DNA of 64,000 nucleotides from contig NZ_CP061297.1 in the NCBI RefSeq assembly GCF_018687575.1, positions 186,001 through 250,000 of the forward strand. Reading direction: 5' to 3'. The position numbers were made by a program, and so were the translations under genes. Under the pieces are notes generated by a model that had not been told where the DNA came from, made no database searches, and saw nothing but the letters and a program-made list of their open reading frames with translations. Each line of letters opens with the position of its first letter. The first letter of the stretch is position 1. The DNA is from Polynucleobacter asymbioticus (GTDB lineage Bacteria; Pseudomonadota; Gammaproteobacteria; Burkholderiales; Burkholderiaceae). Positions 57,208 to 64,000 of the stretch are shown piece after piece.

Positions 57208-57770
57208 GCACAACTTCAAACCTAGTGCTTACGCCGACAGCTATTCATGATGTGCTGATTATTGAGCCTAAAGTATTCGGTGATGAACGTGGTTGGTTCA
57301 CTGAATCTTTTAATGCGCAAGACTTCTCCGCTGCTACAGGTTTGAACATCGATTTTGTACAAGACAATCATTCTTTCTCTCGCCAATGGACTTTGCGTGG
57401 TTTGCACTATCAACTAGAGCAGACTCAGGGTAAGTTGGTGCGTGTTGTGACTGGTAGTGTCTTTGATGTTGCAGTTGATATCCGAAAAGATTCGCCAAGC
57501 TACGGTAAGTGGGTAGGCGTTGAGTTAAGCGCACAAAACCACAAGCAAATGTGGATCCCGCCTGGCTTAGCGCATGGTTTTTTAGTGCTATCTGAGACGG
57601 CCGAGTTTCTATACAAAACTACTGATTACTATCACCCCCAAAGTGAAGCCTGCTTAGCATGGAATGATCCTAGTGTTGGCATTCAGTGGCCGCTACCCCA
57701 GGAAGTGACTCCCAATATGAATGCCAAAGACTCGGCTGGCCTATCGTGGGATGCTGCCCCCAAGTTCTAA
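57204..57770 (+). CDS. rfbC: dTDP-4-dehydrorhamnose 3,5-epimerase
   Basis: Third step of dTDP-L-rhamnose synthesis. The 188-residue cupin has [41 protein letters not shown] with the catalytic His, [20 protein letters not shown], and [27 protein letters not shown]. Complete, with ATG 57204 coupled to rfbA. waaC follows after 41 bp. Confidence 0.97.
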   Translation: MSTTSNLVLTPTAIHDVLIIEPKVFGDERGWFTESFNAQDFSAATGLNIDFVQDNHSFSRQWTLRGLHYQLEQTQGKLVRVVTGSVFDVAVDIRKDSPSYGKWVGVELSAQNHKQMWIPPGLAHGFLVLSETAEFLYKTTDYYHPQSEACLAWNDPSVGIQWPLPQEVTPNMNAKDSAGLSWDAAPKF

Positions 57771-57811
57771 TTAAATTTAGGTGCATTTTCAAAAGATAAG
57801 ATAATGCCCGC

Positions 57812-58843
57812 ATGAGCGCTTCTCCTAAAATCCTGTTAGTAAAGCTATCCTCTCTCGGAGATGTTTTGCATAATTTACCGATTGTGTGGGATTTGCGTGC
57901 GCGCCTACCACATGCTCAAATTGATTGGGTAGTAGAGGAGGGTTACGTCTACTTACTTGAGCCCTTATTATCTCGTGATGGTTTTAGAGGGATTGATCGT
58001 ATCATTCCTTTTGGACTTCGTCGCTGGAAGAAGAATCTGTTCAAACTGTCTTCTTGGAAAGAGTTTTTCTCTTTTAGAAAAACACTCCAATCCACCACCT
58101 ACGATGTATTAATCGAAACCCAGGGCCTATTGAAGTCTGCCGTTGTGTGCGCCTTGGCTAAGAAGAGTTCAGGATCGGTCGTTGCCGGCCTTGCTAATGC
58201 CACTGAGTTTTCAGGCTATGAGCCTCTCGCAAGAACGTTCTATAACCAGTCAGTCCAAGTGCCAACACACTGTCATGCAGTAGATCGCTCACGTTGGGTC
58301 ACGTGCTCTGCCTTAGACTGGCCTTTAATAGAGCGAGATCATGCACCTCAGTTTTATCCCTCGGAATGCATTGCAGGCATTTCAAAGAATGTCATCCTGG
58401 GCTTAAGGACTCCTTATGTCCTGTGCTTTCATTCGACTGCTAGACAGTCTAAGCGTTGGTCCCATAGTCATTGGATTGAATTTGGTAATGCACTTTCTGC
58501 TCTGGGATACCAAGCCGTTTTTCCATGGGGCAGCGCCTCAGAAAGGGTGATCAGTGAATTGCTGGCTGCGCAGGTAGCCAATGCTTTTGTGCCGCCTGCA
58601 TTTTCTATTGAGAATGCATTCTCTGTAATTACAGATGCTGCGTTAACGGTAGGTGTAGATACTGGCTTGACCCATTTAGCTGCAGTGCTCGGTAAACCTA
58701 CAGTAGAAATCTATTGCGACTCACCGCGCTGGAAAACTGAAGGTTATTGGTCTAATTGCATTGCTAATGTGGGCGATATTCAAAATCCACCAAGCGTTCA
58801 AGAGGTTCTTGATGCCTCGTTGAGACTTCTGCAGCAAGCTTAA
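57812..58843 (+). CDS. waaC: ADP-heptose:LPS heptosyltransferase I
   Basis: GT9 enzyme adding the first heptose to the Kdo of the LPS inner core. 343 residues: ILLVKLSSLGDVLHNLPIVWDLR, IDWVVEEGYVYLL, YDVLIETQGLLKSAVV, FHSTARQSKRW, and TVGVDTGLTHLAAVLGKPTVEIY. The inner-core gene sits at the right edge of the O-antigen cluster. GATAAT (57800-57805) lies 6 nt before ATG 57812 and no Shine-Dalgarno is visible. It is convergent with the tolC-like gene (22 bp). Confidence 0.93.
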   Translation: MSASPKILLVKLSSLGDVLHNLPIVWDLRARLPHAQIDWVVEEGYVYLLEPLLSRDGFRGIDRIIPFGLRRWKKNLFKLSSWKEFFSFRKTLQSTTYDVLIETQGLLKSAVVCALAKKSSGSVVAGLANATEFSGYEPLARTFYNQSVQVPTHCHAVDRSRWVTCSALDWPLIERDHAPQFYPSECIAGISKNVILGLRTPYVLCFHSTARQSKRWSHSHWIEFGNALSALGYQAVFPWGSASERVISELLAAQVANAFVPPAFSIENAFSVITDAALTVGVDTGLTHLAAVLGKPTVEIYCDSPRWKTEGYWSNCIANVGDIQNPPSVQEVLDASLRLLQQA

Positions 58844-58865
58844 AACCCCTACTTGTTTTTAGTGC

Positions 58866-60482
58866 TTAGCGTAGTAAGGTATTGATAGAAATCAGATCTT
58901 CATCTGATAGTGCGGCAGCATGTGCTTTTAACTTAATAGCGTTGAGAATGGTGCTGTAACGTGCCTGCTGTAGTTGTGAGCGAGTAGTAATTAGCGTATC
59001 CAAGGCAATAAGCACATCAATGTTAATGAGTGTGCCTACTTGGAAGCCTAGCTTGCTCGATTCCAGCGCAGAGCTGGATGAGCGCTCTGCTGCTTCATAA
59101 GCTTTAACACTAGCCAAGCCTCCGTAAAAGCCAGTAAATGCTGCTCTCGTATTTTGTGCCGCAGTACGCCGAGCATTATCGTAATTCGCTTTAGCGGCAT
59201 CTAGTAATGCAGCATTTTGACGAATAACAGAGCTATTAAACCCGCCAGAGACTAAGGGAATGGTCATTTGCAATGCAATAGTGTTGTTGTAAATGTTCGT
59301 TTGTGCAGGCGTTAAGCTATTGGATGTTCCATTGGAGGTGTTATATCCAGCTGTTCCCACAAAGTTTAATGAAGGGTAATTAAGTGACTGTGATGCTCTA
59401 TAAGAGCTCTCTGCTAAGTTGACAGAAAGCTGACCAGCCAATACGTTGAAGTTTGCAGTCTCTGCTTGCAAAATCCAGTCATCTAAAGTTTGGCCTTTTG
59501 GTAGTTGTGGGTTAACGCTATCGGCAATCGGAACACTATTGTTATCTTTATTTTTTGAGCGAGGATCTTTTAAAACCCCATCAATTTTTGCTTCTTTAAC
59601 AAGGGGCTTTAAAGGGCCAACTGGGCGGCCAGTCAATTGCTCTAAGGCGCCGCGCTTCACTACAAGATCTGCCTGAGCGGCTATTTCTTGAGAATTCGCA
59701 AGATCCAGTCCCGCTTGAGCTGTATTGACGTCAACAATGGTAGCTAGGCCAGCATCAAATTTAGCTTGCGCTATCTCAAGCTGTTGCTTAATGAGACTTT
59801 TCTTATTTCGAAAAAGTTCGACATTGTCTTGGCTGGTAAGTGCATCAAAGTAAGCTTGTGAGACTCTCAAGATCAGATCTTGTTGCGCTAAGTAAAACCG
59901 CATGTCTGCGATTTTGGTGTTGAGGTCGCCTTGCTTAAATGCTTCTAGTGCAGCCATATTGAAGACGGGCTGCGTCAAGGTGACGGTGTAGTTTTTTTGG
60001 TCGTAGACCCGGGAGCCTGTTACAGCCCCAGCGGGTGCATTGCCTGCGGTGTGCTGATAGTAGCGTGTGCCTCCAGGCACTGCATTTGCTTGCGGCAGCA
60101 ATAGTGATAAGCCTTGCCAATAGAGTTCTTTACTTGCCTGGTAGTTGAAACGTGCCGCATTGAGGACGGGGTCACTAAATGCAGCCTCCTGATATAGGCG
60201 GATCAGGTCTGAAGCCTGACTTATACCAGCGGCTGTGTTGTTTCCATTTAGGTTTGAGGGTGCAGTAGCAGTCGGTATGGCCTGCTTAGAAATGAATGCC
60301 ATTTGCGGGGGTATTTCTAGCCCAACCAAGGTCTGAGCACTCATTGGAGTGGGTAGTGATGGCTTTACCCCGTTGGCAGCTTGTGCAAATGCATGGTTTG
60401 AGGTCAAGCCTAGCCCAAGCACCTGTCCCAGGATCAAACCTAGGGCGCTGAGTTGCGAGCGGCGAAAACGGACTGAGGTCAT
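58866..60482 (-). CDS. TolC-family outer membrane efflux/secretion channel
   Basis: 538 residues. A signal peptide ends near AFAQA (about residue 34), followed by a polar lead of about 55 residues before the TolC core. The core consists of two helical hairpin repeats: LIRLYQEAAFSDPVLNAARFNYQA, ITLTQP-like VTLTQPVFNMAALEAF, QAKFDAGLATIVDVNTAQAGLDLA and, in the second half, LALQMTIPLVSGGFNSSVIRQ and SKLGFQVGTLINIDVLIALDTL. It forms the trimeric exit duct for type I secretion or RND pumps; no pump or secretion genes are adjacent. Confidence 0.93.
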   Translation of the reverse strand: MTSVRFRRSQLSALGLILGQVLGLGLTSNHAFAQAANGVKPSLPTPMSAQTLVGLEIPPQMAFISKQAIPTATAPSNLNGNNTAAGISQASDLIRLYQEAAFSDPVLNAARFNYQASKELYWQGLSLLLPQANAVPGGTRYYQHTAGNAPAGAVTGSRVYDQKNYTVTLTQPVFNMAALEAFKQGDLNTKIADMRFYLAQQDLILRVSQAYFDALTSQDNVELFRNKKSLIKQQLEIAQAKFDAGLATIVDVNTAQAGLDLANSQEIAAQADLVVKRGALEQLTGRPVGPLKPLVKEAKIDGVLKDPRSKNKDNNSVPIADSVNPQLPKGQTLDDWILQAETANFNVLAGQLSVNLAESSYRASQSLNYPSLNFVGTAGYNTSNGTSNSLTPAQTNIYNNTIALQMTIPLVSGGFNSSVIRQNAALLDAAKANYDNARRTAAQNTRAAFTGFYGGLASVKAYEAAERSSSSALESSKLGFQVGTLINIDVLIALDTLITTRSQLQQARYSTILNAIKLKAHAAALSDEDLISINTLLR

Positions 60483-60600
60483 CTAATTTAGTTACTTTTT
60501 GTGTGCCATGAAGTTTAAGGCCTATTTAAGTGAAACGTCTTAATCCAAGCTCATTTTGCCAAATCCTCTACAGGACTTCATCTATCTATAAAATTATGCA

Positions 60601-61449
60601 ATGGATCTAATTTTGCTAGGTAAAGCTTTAATACTGGGGATAGTTGAGGGCTTGACAGAGTTTTTACCCATCTCCAGTACAGGGCATCTGATTTTGGTTG
60701 GCGACTTGCTTAACTTCAATGATGAACGGGGAAAGGCCTTCGAGGTCATTATTCAGTTTGGTGCCATTTTGGCTGTCTGCTGGGAGTTCCGCGAAAAGCT
60801 TTGGAAAGTGGCATCTACCGCTCGAACGAGTTCCAGCTCCCGACGCTTCATCCTCAATCTATTAATCGCCTCAATCCCCGCAATGGGCTTAGCCTTCATT
60901 TTTGGTAAGCATATTAAAGCCGTTCTATTCGCCCCTATTCCAGTAGCTAGCGCTTTTATCGTTGGCGCTTTGATTATTTTTTGGGCTGAACGTCGGCAAG
61001 CTAAATTAGTTCATTCGGGCAAATCCTATATTCAGTCTGTGGATGACCTCACCCCATTGGATGCTTTAAAGGTAGGGTTAGCGCAATGCGCTGCGTTAAT
61101 TCCAGGAACCTCTCGCTCAGGTGCGACCATTATTGGCGGCATGTTGTTTGGTTTGCCTCGTGCGGTAGCTACCGAGTTTTCCTTCTTCTTGGCTATTCCG
61201 GTAATCGGTGGGGCAACCGCATATGAACTGCTCAAGCTTTGGAAGAATCCAGTCCCCCTCTCAGGAGATTTTGCTTGGGCCATTGTGATTGGCTTCATCG
61301 CCGCTTTTATTTCTGCATTTATTTGTGTGCGCTGGTTAATTAGTTATGTTGCAGGACATAATTTCATTCCATTTGCCTGGTATCGAATTGTCTTTGGTGC
61401 GCTGGTATTGTTGAGTGCATATAGTGGTTTAGTTGCTTGGTCTCATTGA
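60601..61449 (+). CDS. uppP: Undecaprenyl-diphosphatase (BacA)
   Basis: Membrane phosphatase recycling undecaprenyl diphosphate, the carrier for peptidoglycan and O-antigen, giving bacitracin resistance. The 282 residues have about eight helices with the active motifs [20 protein letters not shown] (about 14-34) and [17 protein letters not shown] (about 163-180). A TATAAA (60587-60592) lies 8 nt before ATG 60601 and no ribosome binding site is seen. The DUF2721 gene follows after 40 bp. Confidence 0.96.
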   Translation: MDLILLGKALILGIVEGLTEFLPISSTGHLILVGDLLNFNDERGKAFEVIIQFGAILAVCWEFREKLWKVASTARTSSSSRRFILNLLIASIPAMGLAFIFGKHIKAVLFAPIPVASAFIVGALIIFWAERRQAKLVHSGKSYIQSVDDLTPLDALKVGLAQCAALIPGTSRSGATIIGGMLFGLPRAVATEFSFFLAIPVIGGATAYELLKLWKNPVPLSGDFAWAIVIGFIAAFISAFICVRWLISYVAGHNFIPFAWYRIVFGALVLLSAYSGLVAWSH

Positions 61450-61489
61450 GGTAACGCTTAGAAACATAAACAGATCGACTGGAATTCTC

Positions 61490-61948
61490 ATGGATGTCTC
61501 AATAGACGCAATCACGAATAATATTCAACTAGCTTTAGCCCCAGTGTTTTTACTGACGGCAGTAGCTACCTTAATTAATGCCATTTCTGCTCGCTTAGCG
61601 CGTTCAGTGGATCGTATGCGCGCCATTCAGCATCGTATTCAGGAGGGCGGCATTCAGGATCAAGCAATTTTGACTCATATGATGAAAGAGGCTAATGAGG
61701 CAAAAGTAAGGGGGCGTCTTTGTACGGCTGCGATTTTCTTTGATGTGCTGAGCGGTGTCTTCATTTCCTTAACGGTCCTAGAGCTATTCTTTTTTCAGGC
61801 TGGCGCAGTAAGATCATTGCAGGCTACTTATGTCATTTGGACATTTGTACTGGGATTGATATCGTTTATGACATCACTCTCTATTGTCTTGGGTGAGGTG
61901 GTGTATGCCTATCGTTCAGCAGGCTGGAACACACCTTTCCCGAAATAG
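61490..61948 (+). CDS. DUF2721 family membrane protein
   Basis: 152 residues with an N-terminal helix (about 14-32, [19 protein letters not shown]) and two C-terminal helices (about 75-95 and 110-135), the middle being a charged cytoplasmic-like stretch with [16 protein letters not shown]. This matches the DUF2721 pattern; the function is unknown. ATG 61490 with GGAA just upstream is preferred over longer in-frame starts within the uppP end. trmB follows after 38 bp. Confidence 0.82.
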   Translation: MDVSIDAITNNIQLALAPVFLLTAVATLINAISARLARSVDRMRAIQHRIQEGGIQDQAILTHMMKEANEAKVRGRLCTAAIFFDVLSGVFISLTVLELFFFQAGAVRSLQATYVIWTFVLGLISFMTSLSIVLGEVVYAYRSAGWNTPFPK

Positions 61949-61986
61949 AAGATCAGAAATCTATAAAGTATGAAAGTATTTTTCTC

Positions 61987-62784
61987 ATGAATTTTTCAAG
62001 AACTGAGCGCATTCGCTCTTTTGTTTTAAGGGCTGGCCGAACCACTGCTGGTCAACAGCGTGCCATAGATGAATTAGGCCCTCAGTTTTTAATTCCGTTT
62101 CAGGAATCCGCCCTAGATCTGCTACAAGTATTTAATGGCTCTTTGCGTCCCAAGATATTAGAAATTGGCTTTGGCATGGGTGAGACTACCGCCAAAATTG
62201 CTGCCTTACGCTCTGAAGATGATTTCCTGGCAATTGAGGTACACCCTCCAGGAGTAGGCGCTTTGCTGAAATTGATTGGCGAGAACAATCTCACCAATTT
62301 GCGTTTGATTCGTCATGATGCCGTTGAGGTTTTGGAAAAAATGATTGCCCCAAGCTCGTTGGATGGAATTCATATTTACTTCGCAGACCCATGGCATAAG
62401 AAGCGTCACCACAAACGTCGCCTGATTCAAGCGGGGTTCGTAAGACTGCTGATTTCTCGTTTAAAGCCTGGGGCCTATTTGCATCTTGCTACTGATTGGC
62501 ACAATTATGCGGAGCAAATGCTTTTAGTTTTAAATGCTGAAACTGAATTATCAAATACATCAACCCAGCAAATGAGTGTTGAAACTTTTTTAGCTGCTGA
62601 TATTGCTAGCGAGAGTGAGCTTGCCAAAGGGTCCTTTAAAGAATTCAAGCCGACTCTTGAGCAGTTAGAGGCTAAACATCCTGGGTACGTCGAGAGACCT
62701 GCATATAGACCAACCACCAAGTTTGAAACCCGCGGTATTAAGCTGGGGCATGGTGTGTGGGATTTGGTCTATAAGAAAAAATAA
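61987..62784 (+). CDS. trmB: tRNA (guanine-N7-)-methyltransferase
   Basis: Makes m7G46 in the variable loop of tRNAs. 265 residues: a basic N-terminus, [26 protein letters not shown] (SAM motif I), [35 protein letters not shown] (the diagnostic DPWxKxRHxKRR) and [15 protein letters not shown]. The C-terminal [10 protein letters not shown] is typical. It is slightly longer than E. coli TrmB. A hairpin terminator follows. Confidence 0.96.
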   Translation: MNFSRTERIRSFVLRAGRTTAGQQRAIDELGPQFLIPFQESALDLLQVFNGSLRPKILEIGFGMGETTAKIAALRSEDDFLAIEVHPPGVGALLKLIGENNLTNLRLIRHDAVEVLEKMIAPSSLDGIHIYFADPWHKKRHHKRRLIQAGFVRLLISRLKPGAYLHLATDWHNYAEQMLLVLNAETELSNTSTQQMSVETFLAADIASESELAKGSFKEFKPTLEQLEAKHPGYVERPAYRPTTKFETRGIKLGHGVWDLVYKKK

Positions 62785-62802
62785 AGTTGGGTTGATGTTA
62801 AA

Positions 62803-62837
62803 AAAGCCGCTCACTTAAGCTAAGAGAGCGGCTTTAT
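62803..62837. terminator. hairpin between trmB and the gabD-like gene
   Basis: AAAGCCGCTC (62803-62812) pairs with GAGCGGCTTT (62826-62835) around a 13-nt loop; short T-tracts occur on both strands. It likely serves both convergent genes. Confidence 0.7.
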
Positions 62838-62854
62838 TAGTTTCTGATCTTGAC

Positions 62855-64000
62855 TTACAAACCTAGACAAACATATTTGAGTTCCAGGTATTCATCCATA
62901 CCGTAGGCGCTCCCTTCACGACCTAAGCCCGACTGTTTAATTCCACCAAATGGTCCTACCTCATTGGAAATGATTCCAGAGTTGACGCCCACGATGCCGT
63001 ATTCAAGGGCTTCAGCGGCTTTCCAGATACGACCAATATCACGGCTATAAAAATAAGAAGCCAATCCAAATTGGCTATTGTTAGCCAGCCTAATTGCTTC
63101 TTCATCGCTTTCAAATGGAATGATTGGGGCAACTGGCCCAAAAGTTTCTTCATGGGTGATGAGCATGTCATTGGTGACATTGGACAAAATAGTGGGCTCA
63201 TAAAAAGTGCCGCCTAAAGGAGAAGGTTTGCCACCAGCAACAAGTTTTGCACCCTTACTAATGGCATCAGCTACATGCCTCTCCACCTTCTCAAGGGCAG
63301 CCTGCTCAATCAATGGTCCTTGGGTATTGCCAGCTTCCATGCCATTACCCATCTTAATCACTTGAATCGCTTTAGCAAACTTCTCGACAAACTCATCCTG
63401 TACTTTTTTATGCACATAGAAGCGATTTGCACAAACGCAGGTTTGACCAGAGTTGCGATATTTAGACGCCATCGCACCAGAAACCGCCGCATCAATATCG
63501 GCATCTTCAAAAACAATAAAAGGGGCATGACCGCCTAGCTCAAGACCTAATTTCTTAACCGTGGGAGCGCATTGCGCCATCAAGATTCGGCCAACTTCGG
63601 TGGAGCCTGTGAATGACAGGTGGCGTACTGTAGGTGATGCGCAGAGTGTTTTGCCAATCTCAATAGAGTGATTAGCATCTGCAGTGAGAATATTAATAAC
63701 CCCTGCCGGAACCCCAGCGCGCTCAGCAAGCTCTGCCAGTGCTAGTGCGCTCAGTGGCGTGAGTTCGGCTGGCTTAATCACAATAGTGCAGCCTGCTGCC
63801 ATTGCCGGTGCAATCTTGCGCGTAATCATAGCGATTGGGAAATTCCAAGGCGTGATGGCAACGCACACACCAATTGGCTGCTTCATGACGATCATGCGCT
63901 TATCGCTCCAAGTGGTGCTTGGAATAGATCCAGCAACCCGCTTGGCCTCTTCAGCAAACCACTCTACAAAAGACGCGGCATAGGCTACTTCACCAGCTGC
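62855..64000 (-). CDS. gabD: NAD(P)-dependent succinate-semialdehyde dehydrogenase (partial, cut by right edge)
   Basis: Aldehyde dehydrogenase oxidising succinate semialdehyde to succinate, usually the end of 4-aminobutyrate catabolism. The frame stays open to the right edge: 35 further codons before Met at 63895 encode [20 protein letters not shown] and SDKR, typical of the region before the NAD domain. So roughly the first 100-120 residues are missing. Seen motifs: [29 protein letters not shown], the general-base Glu in LELGGHAPF, the catalytic Cys in [12 protein letters not shown], and [16 protein letters not shown]. The specificity rests on overall GabD-like pattern; related semialdehyde dehydrogenases cannot be excluded. 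Confidence 0.88.
   Translation of the reverse strand, partial: AAGEVAYAASFVEWFAEEAKRVAGSIPSTTWSDKRMIVMKQPIGVCVAITPWNFPIAMITRKIAPAMAAGCTIVIKPAELTPLSALALAELAERAGVPAGVINILTADANHSIEIGKTLCASPTVRHLSFTGSTEVGRILMAQCAPTVKKLGLELGGHAPFIVFEDADIDAAVSGAMASKYRNSGQTCVCANRFYVHKKVQDEFVEKFAKAIQVIKMGNGMEAGNTQGPLIEQAALEKVERHVADAISKGAKLVAGGKPSPLGGTFYEPTILSNVTNDMLITHEETFGPVAPIIPFESDEEAIRLANNSQFGLASYFYSRDIGRIWKAAEALEYGIVGVNSGIISNEVGPFGGIKQSGLGREGSAYGMDEYLELKYVCLGL

Larger units (their letters stand above)
45860..58843. other. Surface polysaccharide (O-antigen/LPS) gene cluster
   Basis: Thirteen genes on mixed strands: glycosyltransferases at 45860, 48647, 52142 and 53246, a methyltransferase and a RgpF-like gene, galE, an O-antigen ligase-like protein, rfbB-rfbD-rfbA-rfbC and waaC. 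The first half reads as visibly richer in A/T than the flanking core genes. Frequent strand changes suggest stepwise assembly from transferred blocks. No transposase, tRNA or direct-repeat boundary was seen, and no Wzx, Wzm/Wzt or Wzz gene. Confidence 0.85.

Noticed and set aside
45833..58843. Prophage or defence island
   Set aside because: All recognisable genes are polysaccharide enzymes; no integrase, transposase, capsid, nuclease or toxin-antitoxin gene was seen.

Overview
The window reads as chromosome of a free-living betaproteobacterium of the order Burkholderiales. The moderate-to-low GC, short intergenic gaps and gene content (AccB/AccC next to AroQ and PrmA, an AlgP-type lysine/alanine-rich histone H1-like protein, a YqgE-RuvX-PyrR-PyrB operon, a Burkholderiales-type barstar-like protein) fit Polynucleobacter or a close relative best. 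The genus is an inference from gene content; no 16S or marker comparison could be run.

Layout. 1-5750: end of ampD, the class Ia ribonucleotide reductase genes nrdA-nrdB behind a promoter with tandem NrdR-box-like sites, then a histone H1-like gene whose conserved-looking C-terminus lies in the -1 frame. 5759-11500 (mostly minus): a PfkB kinase, a prmA gene fused to a membrane-anchored DUF3426-like domain, accC, accB, aroQ and a TlpA-like thioredoxin. 11526-18208 (plus): mpl, an SDR reductase, an RNase II-family exonuclease, a TonB-like protein, aroE and mtgA. 18235-26231: pyrF, corA, the overlapping set thiL-pgpA-pncC, maeB, an orphan barstar-like gene and rsmE. 26275-40793: tkt-gap, fur, then a long plus-strand run bamE, dapB, leuS, lptE, holA, proA, hemJ, rlmL, a 56-residue rubredoxin and hemL. 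40827-45832: apaH and phrB (minus), then yqgE-ruvX-pyrR-pyrB (plus).

45860-58843 is the accessory part of the window: a surface polysaccharide (O-antigen/LPS) cluster of mixed strands with several glycosyltransferases, a methyltransferase, galE, an O-antigen ligase/polymerase-like membrane protein, the dTDP-L-rhamnose genes rfbBDAC, and heptosyltransferase waaC at its edge. No flippase or ABC exporter gene is visible in it. After it come a TolC-like outer membrane protein, uppP (undecaprenyl-diphosphatase, which recycles the carrier lipid used for peptidoglycan and O-antigen), a DUF2721 membrane protein, trmB, and a right-edge-truncated succinate-semialdehyde dehydrogenase.

No CRISPR array, transposase, prophage, tRNA, rRNA or defence system was seen. 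The most interesting signals are the candidate -1 frameshift in the histone-like gene (A AAA AAG slippery site, a 7-nt spacer, then a stem-loop), the PrmA-DUF3426 fusion, the tandem NrdR boxes exactly 31 bp apart over the nrdA promoter, and the polysaccharide cluster occupying the place after pyrB where a pyrC-type gene is often found.
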